This document shows positions 45,987-56,395 of a DNA stretch of 64,000 nt, piece after piece (position 1 is the stretch's first letter; the number at the start of each line of letters is the position of its first letter). This stretch comes from Chloroflexota bacterium. Its GTDB lineage: Bacteria; Chloroflexota; Anaerolineae; DUEN01. The translations under genes and the position numbers were made by a program. The DNA lies in assembly GCA_013152435.1 (NCBI GenBank), contig JAADGJ010000028.1, positions 22,904 through 86,903 of the forward strand. The letters run 5' to 3'. The notes under the pieces are model-generated. The model saw only the letters and a program-made list of their open reading frames with translations, made no database searches and was not told the origin of the DNA.

Positions 45987-46648
45987 CACCCATCCTCCGC
46001 CACCACGAGCAGCTTGTCCCGCCACTCCTGCGACAGCACAGGGCAGGAAGCCAGCTCCAACGCCGCCTCCCGGTCCTGACGCCGATTCTGCACCACGGCC
46101 ATAGCCCGCGCCACCGTCCACTGGGGGAACGGCCGCTCCAGCAGCGTCACCGGCATCCCGGCCTCCACATATCCCTCCGCCAGCACCCGCAGATACCAGC
46201 CGATCCGCCCGGTCTCCACCACCCGCGCCGTCAGGTCCTTGATCCGCCACCGTCGTGCGATCTTCCAGCAGGGCTGACGGGGCTGAGAGACCTGCACACG
46301 CACATCGCCGATCGCGTACACGTCCCCGATGCAAACCGACTCCTCCGTCTGCCCGTCAATGGTGAAGTTCTCCCCGAAGGCGCCATGGGGCAGATCCGGA
46401 AGCGCCAGTTCGGCCCGCCAGAGCGGATAGTGAGCGGCGGCGTAGGCCAGCACCGCCTTGTCCGGCCCCCCGTGATTCTTCCGATCCGCCTGGCCATCGC
46501 CGGCCAGACCGGTGCTCCCCAGCCGGATCGGCCCCTGCACCGGTTCCTTGGCGATCGCGCTCTCCCAAGCTCGATCCATCGGATCGGACGCGTCGGGATC
46601 CCCCCAACGACGAGGGAGCCCCACCTGGATCGAAACCAAAGTAGCCAT
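45986..46648 (-). CDS. MOSC-domain protein (YiiM-like)
   Basis: The 220-residue protein has the MOSC domain with NHGGPDKAVLAY (about 58-69), GAFGENFTIDG (about 89-99) and the conserved cysteine in SQPRQPCWKI. YiiM-type MOSC proteins bind the molybdenum cofactor and reduce N-hydroxylated compounds or transfer sulfur/Moco. A molybdenum-dependent formate dehydrogenase is encoded 14 kb away, so Moco is made in this organism. First gene of the GNAT/ANT transcript. Confidence 0.9.
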   Translation of the reverse strand: MATLVSIQVGLPRRWGDPDASDPMDRAWESAIAKEPVQGPIRLGSTGLAGDGQADRKNHGGPDKAVLAYAAAHYPLWRAELALPDLPHGAFGENFTIDGQTEESVCIGDVYAIGDVRVQVSQPRQPCWKIARRWRIKDLTARVVETGRIGWYLRVLAEGYVEAGMPVTLLERPFPQWTVARAMAVVQNRRQDREAALELASCPVLSQEWRDKLLVVAEDG

Positions 46649-46713
46649 ATATCATTCCTCCCAGTCTGAGAATACGACGATAGACAATGAACGAAAACGA
46701 CGGACGGGGCGCG

Positions 46714-48495
46714 CTAGAAAAGCGGCCAGAGGATGGGCAAGAAGATCATCGAGACGAGCAGGATCACAAGGTTCAAGGGCAGCCCCACCCGGGTGTAGTC
46801 GAAGAAGCGGTACCCGCCCGGCCCGAAGACCAACACGTTCGCCTGATGTCCCACCGGCGTCAAGAAGCTCGTCGAGGCGCCGATGACCGTGGCCAGGGCG
46901 AAGGGATGCGGGCTGGCCCCGATCCCCAGGGCGATGTCGATGGCGATGGGCACGATGAGCACGGTGGCAGCCGCATTCGACATCACCTCGGTGCTCAACG
47001 CCGCCAGCACGTAAACGCCCATGAGGAGCCCTATGGGCCCCAGGCTGCGCAGCCCCTCGATCAACAGGTCGGCCAGGAAGCGGGCCGTTCCCGTCGCCTC
47101 CATGGCCGTGCCCAGCGGCAGCATGCCAGCGATCAGGAAGACGCTGCGCCACTCGATGCTCTCATACCCCTCGTCCATGGTCAGACATCCGGTCAGGACC
47201 ATGAGCACCGCCCCGATGACCATGGCCAGCGAGACGTGAAACCCGGCCAGGCTGGTCAGGGCCAACACAAGCCCCATGATCCCGATGGAGATCGGCGCCT
47301 TCCCCGGCCGCTGGGAGGTCAGCGCCACCGGCTCCAGCACCAGGAACTCGTTGGACTCCTGGAGGACGGGAAGCCGGCGACGAGGCCCCTGCAACAACAA
47401 TGTATCGCCGAAGCGCAGCCGCACATCACGCAGGCGCTGCAGGATCGCCTCGCCATGCCGCCAGATGGCCAGGGCGGTGAACCCGTACCGATCCCGGAAA
47501 CGAACCTCCCGCAGCGTACGCCCCGTCAGGCGGGACCGGGGCGATAGGGTCGCCTCCACGATGCAACTCCTATCGGAGTCCATCTCCTCCAGCCCCATCA
47601 CCCGCTCCGCCTCGATCGTCAGCTTCAGCCTTCTCCGAACCCGCAGCAGGTTCTCCACACCACCCGCGATCATGATGAGGTCGTGAGGCTGGAAGCGCGT
47701 CTCCGGGCGCGGGGGAGCGATCACCCGATCGTCGTGGATCACGGCCAGGACGGTCAAGTCGTACTCCGATCCCAGGTTCGATTCGGCCAGCGTCTTCCCC
47801 ACCAGCGGGCTGTCCGGGGAAACCCGAACCTCGCTGATGTACTCCCGCAGCCGGGAGGTCGCCTCCTGCACATCGAGGGACTCCCGGACCGGGAGGAGCC
47901 GCCGGCCAATGGACACCATATACAGGATGCCCGTCCCGAAGACGATCAACCCCATGGGGGTGAAATCGAAGAACCCGAAGGAGGGGATCCCACGCTCGGC
48001 CAGTATGCTGGTCGCCAAAACGTTGGGCGGGGTCCCGATCATCGTCATGTTGCCGCCCAGGAGCGACGAGAACGAGAGAGGGATCAGCAACCGTGACAAG
48101 GGAACGCGCGCCTGGCGGGAGATCCCCACCACGGCCGGAAGCAACACGGCTGTGGCGCCGATGTTGTTCATGAACGCGGACATCACCCCGCAGGCCAACA
48201 TGATGATCCCGATGAGCCGGGGCTCGCTGGGGCCGGCCAACCGGATGATGCGCCGTCCCAGGATATCCGCCACGCCCGTCTTGAACAGCCCCCCGGACAC
48301 GATGTACACGGCCCATACGGTGACAACGGCCGGATTGGCGAAGCCCGCGAACGCCTCCTGCACGCTGACCAGGCCGGTGAGCACCAGGGCGAGGAGGACC
48401 AGCAGAGCCACCACGTCCACGCGCAGCTTCTCCGTGGCGAAGAGCACCACCGCCGCCATGATAATGGCCAGCGTGAGGAGGATCTGTGGGGTCAT
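46714..48495 (-). CDS. SLC13/DASS-type anion transporter with two TrkA-C domains
   Basis: The 593-residue protein starts at ATG 48495 behind GGGAGG; the longer frame to 48603 has no membrane-like sequence. An N-terminal membrane half (about 1-190, LLGGNMTMIGTPPNVLATSI is the SxNN/TxP-type loop), two cytoplasmic TrkA-C (RCK-C) domains (about 205-290 and 300-385, VSPDSPLVGKTLAES and LSPRSRLTGRTLREV) and a second membrane half (about 400-593, SFLTPVGHQANVLV). Such proteins carry sulfate, dicarboxylates or other anions, with TrkA-C domains as regulatory ligand sites. Confidence 0.88.
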   Translation of the reverse strand: MTPQILLTLAIIMAAVVLFATEKLRVDVVALLVLLALVLTGLVSVQEAFAGFANPAVVTVWAVYIVSGGLFKTGVADILGRRIIRLAGPSEPRLIGIIMLACGVMSAFMNNIGATAVLLPAVVGISRQARVPLSRLLIPLSFSSLLGGNMTMIGTPPNVLATSILAERGIPSFGFFDFTPMGLIVFGTGILYMVSIGRRLLPVRESLDVQEATSRLREYISEVRVSPDSPLVGKTLAESNLGSEYDLTVLAVIHDDRVIAPPRPETRFQPHDLIMIAGGVENLLRVRRRLKLTIEAERVMGLEEMDSDRSCIVEATLSPRSRLTGRTLREVRFRDRYGFTALAIWRHGEAILQRLRDVRLRFGDTLLLQGPRRRLPVLQESNEFLVLEPVALTSQRPGKAPISIGIMGLVLALTSLAGFHVSLAMVIGAVLMVLTGCLTMDEGYESIEWRSVFLIAGMLPLGTAMEATGTARFLADLLIEGLRSLGPIGLLMGVYVLAALSTEVMSNAAATVLIVPIAIDIALGIGASPHPFALATVIGASTSFLTPVGHQANVLVFGPGGYRFFDYTRVGLPLNLVILLVSMIFLPILWPLF

Positions 48496-48954
48496 TGGGC
48501 CCTCCCTATCCCTCGATGCCGGGGCCGACGCGATGCAACGGACCGCGAAATCTCGTGCCGGAAGTGTACGTCGTGCATCCACTTCAGGCAAATCGCCGAT
48601 CATCCCGGGGGCACCCCTTCGATAGCTTTCTCAATCCGCCTTGAACCGTATCCGCCCCAGCCCGATCAAACGATTTCTGACAGTTTATTCATACTAGGCG
48701 TCTACTCACAAAAACGTGCTACAATGTATTAGACCTTTCCTGTATGATGGCAACCGGCCGAGGCCCATCCTTTGTGTACGCTCCCTCCAGAACCTTCCAG
48801 GCCACAGCCGGATGCCCACGTCCCATCCGCCGTACCTCATTCCCTCCTCATGCTCCCACGGTACTCACCGGGAAGGGAGATCCTCCATGCCCCATTCTCG
48901 CCAGTTGCTCCTCTCCACCCCGCGCCACCATGAGGCGAAGCGAAAGGAGGCCTT
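48496..48954. other. Divergent intergenic region, no firm gene
   Basis: This 459-bp gap separates the anion transporter from the first secreted repeat protein. A TACAAT (48720-48725) could be a -10 element for the plus strand but no -35 is convincing. A 41-codon frame with a moderate ribosome site (ATG 48887, stop 49012) overlaps the next gene out of frame and is not called. Confidence 0.5.
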
Positions 48955-49965
48955 ATGCCACGACGATACGCCACGTTCGTCACCGCGGTCGTCCTCACCT
49001 TGCTCCTGCTGACAACGGCGACGCCGGTCAACGGACAAAAACTGCTCAACCTGAGCGCCTGTAAGGATTTCGCCTACTCCACTGAGGAGGACTTCCTGAC
49101 CCAGGGGCCAACGCCGGCCGACGGCAACCCCCTCATCTCCGATGGCGACCTGCTGGGCCGCTCCCATGCCGTGTGCGCCCGCAACCGAGACCTTCTGGCA
49201 TCCTGGGACGTCTCCGATGACCTGGGGCTGGATGCGGCCGATATCCTCGATGTCGACCGGAGCCTGGTGGCGTTCTCCACGGAGCTGGACGACCCACAGG
49301 GGCGCTTCCGGGCCGGAGACCTGCTCATCACCAGCGGCGCGATCATCCCCAACGCCGCCCTCCTCTCCCGCTTCCAGGTGGATCACGACCTGGGGTTGGA
49401 CGCCGTGCACTTCATCGGCTCGGAGGAGAGGATCATCGCCTTCGTGGTGGACGCCGCGAAGAGGGACCGAGCCTTCTGGCTCGGGGGACGCCTGATCGAG
49501 TTCCTGCAACGCTACGAGATCGACATCTGGTTCTCCACGGAGGGTACGGAGCGAAGGGCGAGCGCGACGGAGATCCTGGACGGAGATCTGCTATCCGTGC
49601 GCACAGGCACGGTGGTCATCCGCCAGGACGCGCTGCTGCCGGCCACGGTGCCGGCGGGCATCCCCAAACGCGGCGTGGACTTTGGGCTCGATGCCGTCAC
49701 CACCACGCGGCGAGGGGACCGCTTTCCCCTGCGCTTCTCCACCGAGATCCTCTATCGCAAGGAACCCGCCTTCAACGACGGCGACATCCTGCGCTACGGG
49801 GATGGCATCGCCATTCGACACACCGATCTGGTGGCTCCCTTCGAGCCACGGGCCCGGTTCCTGGGCGTTGATGCGCTCTACATACACGTCCAGCCGCTGG
49901 GATTCAAGTCATTCCTCCCGTGGGTGCTCAAGCTATTCAACGACCGCACCGGAGGCAAGTTATGA
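48955..49965 (+). CDS. Secreted protein with four FSTE/DGD/LGLDA repeats
   Basis: The 336-residue protein starts at ATG 48955 behind AAAGGAGG. A signal peptide (about 1-27, hydrophobic VVLTLLLLTTATPV, cleavage near NGQ) precedes four copies of a unit: YSTE 41/DGDLL 63/LGLDA 90; FSTE 107/AGDLL 120/LGLDA 146; FSTE 193/DGDLL 209/FGLDA 243; FSTE 261/DGDIL 275/LGVDA 303. I do not recognise the family. It is followed directly by a larger paralogue, with an ATG overlapping its stop, so both are made together and exported by Sec. Confidence 0.85.
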   Translation: MPRRYATFVTAVVLTLLLLTTATPVNGQKLLNLSACKDFAYSTEEDFLTQGPTPADGNPLISDGDLLGRSHAVCARNRDLLASWDVSDDLGLDAADILDVDRSLVAFSTELDDPQGRFRAGDLLITSGAIIPNAALLSRFQVDHDLGLDAVHFIGSEERIIAFVVDAAKRDRAFWLGGRLIEFLQRYEIDIWFSTEGTERRASATEILDGDLLSVRTGTVVIRQDALLPATVPAGIPKRGVDFGLDAVTTTRRGDRFPLRFSTEILYRKEPAFNDGDILRYGDGIAIRHTDLVAPFEPRARFLGVDALYIHVQPLGFKSFLPWVLKLFNDRTGGKL

Positions 49966-50018
49966 ACGACCGATCCATGCGATCTTTCCATCCCGTAGCA
50001 CAGGACAAGGAGTCCAAC

Positions 50019-51980
50019 ATGTCTCGGAAAGTAAGCTGGCTCTTGATCATCATCCTGCTGGCGGTGATGGCGCCTGCGCCCGCCGCCGCGCAGAAATCCT
50101 CCTATCCGCTGGACAACTGCCGCATGGGCGCCTTCTCCACGGAGGAAGACTTCGTGATGCAAGAGGGCGAACCCTATGATGGCAACCCGTACATATCAGA
50201 CGGGGATGTCCTCAACTCCGCCGGCAACGTCTGCGCCCGCAACGCCGACCTGCTGGCCGCCTTTTACGCCACTGCCGCGGCGCCAGACCTGGGGCTGGAT
50301 GCGCTGGATATCCTGAACATCAAGGACCGGGTCGTCGCCTTCTCCACGGAGCTCGACGACCGGGAGGGGCGGTTCACCGCCGGGGACCTGCTGTTCACTC
50401 CCGGCTTCGTCATCCCTAACATCGCCCTGGTCGCCCCCTTCAACATCACCTACGACATCGGCCTGGATGCGGTGCAGTTCATCGGGACCCAGGAGAACAT
50501 CCAGAGCTTCGTGGACGGCCTCGCGAACACTCCTCGAGATGAGCTGCTGAAGAACCCTCGCCTGCTCCAGGACCTGCTGAAGCGGCGCAAGGTCGACATC
50601 TGGTTCTCCATCGAGGGCACGGCCAACCGCCCGGGGGCATCGCCGATCCTGGACGGGGACCTGCTCTCCGTCGCGACGGGGACCATCATCGCCGGGAACG
50701 ACACGTTGCTACCTGCATCGGTGCCAGCGGGCATCCCCAACCGTGGCGTGGACTTCGGCCTGGACGCCGTCGCCACATCACGCGCCGCGGACTCGGAGAC
50801 GACGCTGTCCAATCTGGTCTTCTCCACTGAAATCCTGTACGAGTCCGAGAAGCTCAGCTTCACGGACGGTGACGTGCTCAAGTTCGGCGATGGGGTCCAG
50901 ACCACCAACGACGCCCTCATCGCCAAGTTCACCCCGGCCGCCGACTTCCTGGGATTGGACGCCCTGTCCGCCGCCCAGCCGTTGGAGGAGCCGGAGCCGA
51001 TCATCACGTTGATCGGCAACAAATCCGTCTGGGATATCGATGGCGGGTTCGTCCCCATCGGGTCCGGCGGCACGGGCCTGTACTGGCAGGGGCTCTCCAC
51101 GGGCTCCCCCACGCCGCCGCGCCGTCCCTTCGGCTGGTATATCCCCATCGACGGATACCTGAGCGATGATATCGTGGAGTTTCGCGTGGCCTTCCGCAAG
51201 GCCGGGGATCCGGCACCCGCGCCCGGCACAGCGCCCGGGATCGAGACCCACTGGCGCACGTGGGAGTGGTATGCCACGCCGCCATACTGCCGCCCCACCG
51301 GCACCTTCGACTCCGCCCCCAACGGCTGGTTCGATGCGGCCACCTACCGATTCCTGCGCGCCGGCGGCGGTGGCTGCCCGAACGGAGGGCTGGTCCTGGC
51401 CGTGTGGGATACCCTGAACGACCCGAACGTGTCGGACAAGGATGGCCACTACGTGATCTGGCTGGAGTGGCGCACCGCCCCCGCCGGGCCGATCTACCGG
51501 GAGCCGGTGGACCACCACGTGCAGATGGACAACACGCGCCCCAAGATCGACAAGCTGGAGCTGCGCACGCCCGACGGCACGGTGGTGCAGCCATGCGGCG
51601 GAGCACCGGCTGGCACGCACGTCCTCCAGGTTTTCGGGGAGTTCTCCGACGAGTACTTCCTGGGATACCGACTGCGGACGCGTGGCGGCAACCCGCCCGC
51701 CTCCAAGTACTATCCCAGCTCAACCGGCTGGCATCAGTACTGGGATGGGGCCCCTTACGCCACGAACCTGGATCAAAACGGCACCACCCCCGCCGGGTTG
51801 CAGTACCTGCGTGATATCGACATGAACGACCTGGGGGCCTCCTTCGTGGAATGCTGCTACGTGTTGGACCTGTGGATCAGTGATGCCGCCATCCGCCACA
51901 ACTTCAACCGATTCTACGCCTGGCCGGGTCATCCCTGGAGCTGGCCGAACAAATTCCTCACCTTCGCGGCCGCTCCATAA
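50019..51980 (+). CDS. Secreted paralogue: four-fold repeat plus unknown C-terminal domain
   Basis: The 653-residue protein is called from ATG 50019 behind AAGGAG. An alternative ATG at 49962 overlaps the upstream stop and also has GGAGG; it would add 19 residues before the signal peptide. After a signal peptide (about 1-25) the same repeats occur: FSTE 39, 108, 268 and FSIE 196; DGD or AGD 61, 121, 212, 283; GLDA 92, 148, 247, 312. Residues about 330-653 form an extra Trp/Gly/Pro-rich, beta-looking region with cysteines, probably a separate extracellular domain. Function unknown; the window gives no enzyme motif. Confidence 0.82.
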   Translation: MSRKVSWLLIIILLAVMAPAPAAAQKSSYPLDNCRMGAFSTEEDFVMQEGEPYDGNPYISDGDVLNSAGNVCARNADLLAAFYATAAAPDLGLDALDILNIKDRVVAFSTELDDREGRFTAGDLLFTPGFVIPNIALVAPFNITYDIGLDAVQFIGTQENIQSFVDGLANTPRDELLKNPRLLQDLLKRRKVDIWFSIEGTANRPGASPILDGDLLSVATGTIIAGNDTLLPASVPAGIPNRGVDFGLDAVATSRAADSETTLSNLVFSTEILYESEKLSFTDGDVLKFGDGVQTTNDALIAKFTPAADFLGLDALSAAQPLEEPEPIITLIGNKSVWDIDGGFVPIGSGGTGLYWQGLSTGSPTPPRRPFGWYIPIDGYLSDDIVEFRVAFRKAGDPAPAPGTAPGIETHWRTWEWYATPPYCRPTGTFDSAPNGWFDAATYRFLRAGGGGCPNGGLVLAVWDTLNDPNVSDKDGHYVIWLEWRTAPAGPIYREPVDHHVQMDNTRPKIDKLELRTPDGTVVQPCGGAPAGTHVLQVFGEFSDEYFLGYRLRTRGGNPPASKYYPSSTGWHQYWDGAPYATNLDQNGTTPAGLQYLRDIDMNDLGASFVECCYVLDLWISDAAIRHNFNRFYAWPGHPWSWPNKFLTFAAAP

Positions 51981-52019
51981 CCGCACGCGACGGGCAGAGA
52001 CGCCCACGATCGCTCACCG

Positions 52020-52055
52020 AGGCGACCCATTGAAGAGATGGGGCGCCTTTCTTCT
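52020..52055 (+). terminator. Intrinsic terminator after the secreted repeat genes
   Basis: AGGCGACCCAT (52020-52030) pairs with ATGGGGCGCCT (52038-52048) with one mismatch, followed by TTCTTC. Confidence 0.7.
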
Positions 52056-52208
52056 GCATCCCTGATCCAGCAGCCCTCATGGGGGAGATCACCCGATCCT
52101 CGAACCTTAAAAATGAGCCGATCGGCTTATACACCAACCGCTTGCCGCATGATATATTGAACTGTGGGCCCGACCGGCCCCCTGAACCTACTGCCGAGGT
52201 CGCATGCG

Positions 52209-55200
52209 ATGAGCGATACAGTCCCTGACCATACCCTTACCCCACACTCAGACACAGCGGACACGAAGGCTCCCCCGATCACCAAGGCGTCCCTACAGGA
52301 GATGCTCGACGGGATCGTGCGGGACAACCTGCGCCCGGTCACCGCTGGGCTGAGCGCATTCTACTCCGTCCTGGGCCTGTGCTACCTCCTGTTCCTGCCC
52401 GCCCCCCTCCATGTCCCACTGGTAGCCACAGCCTTCGGGACGGCCGCCCTCCTGATCGGCATCTACGACCGACTGCGGCGGAGCTCCCTCTCCACGCGCT
52501 GGGCGCATCCGCTGGGAGCGGGCGTCGTGTTCCTGGCGCTCATCAACACGCTGCTTTATCTGCGGCTCACAGCCGACCTGGCACAGACGACGGTGCTCAT
52601 CCTGCTCGTCGTCGGCGCCGCTCTCTTCCTCCTCTCCTGGCGCTGGCTGGCGCTCCTCCTGGCCGTCATTCTGGTGGGATGGGTCCTGACCGTCCGATCG
52701 GTCGCCCCCTCCCAGTCCTCCATGGAGTGGGTCCACTTTGGGTTCAGCCTGGGTGTGGCCATGCTCATGGCCGTTCTGACGCAGCGAGCCCAAATCCGGA
52801 CCTACCGGCGCTTCGCCAATCTGTGCCTACAGGACGCACATCGGCGGCACAAGCTGGAGGACGCCCTGGCTATCGCCCGGGAGAGCGCGGAGAAATACAG
52901 AGACCTCTTCGAAAACGCGAACGATCTGATCCAGAGCGTGGGTCCGGACGGATCCTTCCACTACGTGAACCGTGCCTGGCGGGAAACGCTGGGATACAGC
53001 GAAGAGGAGATCCCCCACCTCACTCTACGCGACATCCTCCACCCCGACTCGATCGAGCACTGTACCAAGATCCTCCAACGGGTCCTCGCCGGGGAGGTGG
53101 TGGAGGGGGTCGAGGCGAAACTTGTAGCAAAAGACGGCAGGATCATCATTGTGGAGGGGAACGTGAATTGCCTCTTCAAAGATGGTCAGCCCGTCACCAC
53201 CCGGGGCATCTTCCGGAACATCACGGAACGGAAGCTGGCGGAGGAGGCCCTCGAGAAGGAGCGAGACTTCATCACCAAGATCCTGGACACGGTGGGCGCT
53301 CTGATCGTCGTGTTGGATCGAGAGGGCCGAATTGTACGGTTCAACCGCACTTGCGAGCGCGTCACGGGATACTCGTTCGCCGAGGTGAAGGGGAAACGGG
53401 TCTGGGAGATCCTCCTGATCCCCGAGGAGGTGGAGCCCGTCAAAGCCGTATTTGAGGACCTGCGCGCCGGCCGTTTCCCCAACGAGTACGAGAACTATTG
53501 GGTCACCCGGACGGGCGATCGTCGCCTGATCGCATGGTCCAACACCGCCATCCTGGATGCGGAAGGCCAGGTGGAATACATCATCGGGACGGGGATCGAC
53601 GTCACTGAACGCCGTAAGATCGAGCGGGCCCTGGAGAAGGAGCGGAAACTGCTCCACACGCTCATCAACCATCTGCCCGATTTCATCTACGTAAAGGACT
53701 CGGAGGGACGATTCATCCTGGTGAACGAAGCCGTCGCACACCGCATGGGGGCCTCGACGCCGGATGAATTGATCGGGAAAACCGACTTCGATTTCTATCC
53801 CCAAGAACTTGCAACTCAATACTACGAGGACGAACAAGCTATCATGAGATCTGGAAAACCATTGCTGAACAAGGAAGAGCCCGGTAGGGACGAAGCCGGT
53901 GCACCGAGATGGCAACTGACCACGAAGATCCCCCTGCGAGACAGCGACGGCCAGGTGATCGGATTGGTCGGGATCACCCGGGATATCACGGAGCGCAAGC
54001 GGGCGGAGGAGAAGCTTCGGCTTCAGGCTACCGCATTGGAGGCGGCGGCCAATGGGATCGTCATCACCGACCAGGATGGGACCATCCAATGGGTCAATCC
54101 CGCCTTCACCCGGCTGACCGGCTACACGGCAACGGAGGCCATCGGGCAGAACCCGCGCATCCTGAAGTCCGGGAAGCAAGACCGAGCGTTCTATCAGGAC
54201 ATGTGGGACACCATATTGTCCGGGAAGATCTGGCGCGGCGAACTCATCAACCGGCGTAAGGACGGCAACCTGTACGTGGAGGAGATGAGCATTACGCCGG
54301 TGTACGGAGATGAAGGTGAAATCACCCACTTCGTCGCGATCAAGCAGGACATCACCGAGCGGAAACGGGCGGAGGAGGAACTGAGGCAGGCGAAGGAGGC
54401 GGCCGAGGCGGCCACCTGTGCCAAGTCCGCCTTTGTGGCCAACATGAGCCATGAGATCCGCACGCCGCTCAACGCCATCATCGGCATGACCAGCCTGCTC
54501 CTGGACACGAACCTCGATCCGGAGCAACGCGAGTTCGCCGAGATCATCCGCTCCAGCAGCGACGCGTTGTTGGTCCTCATCAACGACATCCTGGACTTCT
54601 CCAAGATCGAAGCCGGGAAGATGGATCTGGAGTACCAGCCGTTCGATCTGCGCACCTGCATCGAGGAAGCCCTGGATCTCGTCGCGACCAAGGCGGCCGA
54701 GAAGGGGCTCGACCTGGCGTACTTGATCGATAACGACGTGCCCACCACGCCGATCAGCGATGCCACGCGCGTGCGCCAGATCCTGGTCAACCTCCTCTCC
54801 AACGCCGTCAAATTCACCCATGAGGGGGAGGTTGTGGTGTCGGTGACCGGCCGTCCGCTCGATGATCGGTACTACGAGTTCCACTTCGCCGTCCGGGACA
54901 CCGGCATCGGGATCCCCAAAGACCGCCAACACCGCCTGTTCCAGCCGTTCACCCAGATCGACGCCTCCACCACGCGCCAGTACGGCGGTACCGGCCTCGG
55001 CCTGGCCATCTGCAAACGGCTCACCGAGATGCTGGGCGGCTCCATCTGGGTGGAAAGCGAGGAGGGCAAAGGCTCCACGTTCCACTTCACCATCCGGGCC
55101 CGGGTCTCCCAAACGCCGGTGGTCAGCCAGTTGACGGAGCCACCGCCCCAGCTCGCCGGCAAGCGCATCCTGATCGTCGATGACAACGCGACCAACCGCC

Positions 55201-56360
55201 TTATCCTCACCCGCCAGGCCCAGTCCTGGGAGATGGTGCCGCGAGCTACGGCCTCCGGCTCGGAGGCGCTCGAATGGCTCCGCCAGGGCGAACCCTTCGA
55301 TCTCGCCATCCTCGACATGCACATGCCGGAGATGGACGGCATCACCCTGGCGAAGGAGATCCGCAAGCTTCGTGACAGCGATTCCCTGCCGCTGGTGATG
55401 TTGACATCCATCGGCCGCATGGACGGGAGCGATCAGGAGGTGGACTTCGCCGCCTTCCTGAGCAAGCCCATCAAGCCCTCACAGCTCTACAATGTGCTGG
55501 TGAGCATCGTGGCCCATCAGCCTATCTCGGTATCCAGGCCCAGCAAGCCACAACGCATCGACTCCTCCCTGGCCGAACGATATCCCCTCCGCATCCTGCT
55601 GGCCGAGGACAACATCGTCAACCAGAAGGTGGCCTTACGCCTCCTGGAGCGTATGGGATACCGGGCAGACGTGGCCGCCAACGGCCTGGAGGTGCTGCAG
55701 TCCCTCAGGCGCCAGCCCTATGACGTCATCCTCATGGACGTCCAGATGCCGGAGATGGATGGCCTGGAGGCCACCCGTCGGATCCGTCAGCTCTGGGATG
55801 CGGATTGTCAACCCTACATCATCGCCATGACCGCTCACGCGCTGCGAGAGGATCGGGATCGATGTCTGGCCGCGGGCATGGACGACTACATCAGCAAACC
55901 CGTGCGGGTAGAGGAGCTGTCTGCCGCATTGCAGCGGGGCGCGCAACGCAGAAAAGAGGAGCCTCCCGCAGAGCCCCCGAAGGAGGAAGAGGAACAGGGG
56001 CCGGCACTGGACAGGAACACGCTACAACAGTTCCGGGAGACCATGGGAGAGGAAACCCTACAAGAGCTCATCGCCAGCTATCTGGAGGAGGCCCCGCAAC
56101 TCCTGGCACAGATCCGAGAGGCGCTGGCCCAGGGGGACGCTCCCACCGTGCAACGAGCCGCCCATACCTTCAAGTCCACCAGTGCACTCTTCGGGGCCAC
56201 CCGGCTGGCCAACCTCTGCAAGGAAGTGGAATTCATGGGGCGCGAGGGCCGATTGGAGAATGTAGAGGAGAAGGTGAATCAGATCGAAGCCGAGTACGAG
56301 AAGGTCAAGGCCATCCTGGTACAGGAGCAGGAGGCCACCCTGGAAGCACAGCCGGCCTGA
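52209..56360 (+). CDS. Hybrid sensor histidine kinase with four PAS, two REC and Hpt domains
   Basis: The 1383-residue protein starts at ATG 52209 behind CGAGGT. Order: about six membrane helices (40-190); PAS domains at about 220-340, 350-475, 480-600 and 605-735; HisKA with SHEIRTPLNAIIGM near 757; HATPase (about 860-980, DTGIGI, YGGTGLGLAICKRL); receiver 1 (about 990-1110, FDLAILDMHMPEMDG); receiver 2 (about 1130-1250, YDVILMDVQMPEMDG); a C-terminal Hpt domain with HTFKSTSALFGA. A multistep phosphorelay is implied. No output regulator gene is adjacent, so the final target is elsewhere. Confidence 0.93.
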   Translation: MSDTVPDHTLTPHSDTADTKAPPITKASLQEMLDGIVRDNLRPVTAGLSAFYSVLGLCYLLFLPAPLHVPLVATAFGTAALLIGIYDRLRRSSLSTRWAHPLGAGVVFLALINTLLYLRLTADLAQTTVLILLVVGAALFLLSWRWLALLLAVILVGWVLTVRSVAPSQSSMEWVHFGFSLGVAMLMAVLTQRAQIRTYRRFANLCLQDAHRRHKLEDALAIARESAEKYRDLFENANDLIQSVGPDGSFHYVNRAWRETLGYSEEEIPHLTLRDILHPDSIEHCTKILQRVLAGEVVEGVEAKLVAKDGRIIIVEGNVNCLFKDGQPVTTRGIFRNITERKLAEEALEKERDFITKILDTVGALIVVLDREGRIVRFNRTCERVTGYSFAEVKGKRVWEILLIPEEVEPVKAVFEDLRAGRFPNEYENYWVTRTGDRRLIAWSNTAILDAEGQVEYIIGTGIDVTERRKIERALEKERKLLHTLINHLPDFIYVKDSEGRFILVNEAVAHRMGASTPDELIGKTDFDFYPQELATQYYEDEQAIMRSGKPLLNKEEPGRDEAGAPRWQLTTKIPLRDSDGQVIGLVGITRDITERKRAEEKLRLQATALEAAANGIVITDQDGTIQWVNPAFTRLTGYTATEAIGQNPRILKSGKQDRAFYQDMWDTILSGKIWRGELINRRKDGNLYVEEMSITPVYGDEGEITHFVAIKQDITERKRAEEELRQAKEAAEAATCAKSAFVANMSHEIRTPLNAIIGMTSLLLDTNLDPEQREFAEIIRSSSDALLVLINDILDFSKIEAGKMDLEYQPFDLRTCIEEALDLVATKAAEKGLDLAYLIDNDVPTTPISDATRVRQILVNLLSNAVKFTHEGEVVVSVTGRPLDDRYYEFHFAVRDTGIGIPKDRQHRLFQPFTQIDASTTRQYGGTGLGLAICKRLTEMLGGSIWVESEEGKGSTFHFTIRARVSQTPVVSQLTEPPPQLAGKRILIVDDNATNRLILTRQAQSWEMVPRATASGSEALEWLRQGEPFDLAILDMHMPEMDGITLAKEIRKLRDSDSLPLVMLTSIGRMDGSDQEVDFAAFLSKPIKPSQLYNVLVSIVAHQPISVSRPSKPQRIDSSLAERYPLRILLAEDNIVNQKVALRLLERMGYRADVAANGLEVLQSLRRQPYDVILMDVQMPEMDGLEATRRIRQLWDADCQPYIIAMTAHALREDRDRCLAAGMDDYISKPVRVEELSAALQRGAQRRKEEPPAEPPKEEEEQGPALDRNTLQQFRETMGEETLQELIASYLEEAPQLLAQIREALAQGDAPTVQRAAHTFKSTSALFGATRLANLCKEVEFMGREGRLENVEEKVNQIEAEYEKVKAILVQEQEATLEAQPA

Positions 56361-56395
56361 TCTCCCCGGCCTCCCGATAGAGGTATAACCTTCTG

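Noticed and set aside
48887..49012. 41-codon ORF with a moderate ribosome site upstream of the secreted repeat gene
   Set aside because: It overlaps the start of the real gene out of frame and has no other support; chance ORFs of this length are common at this GC content.
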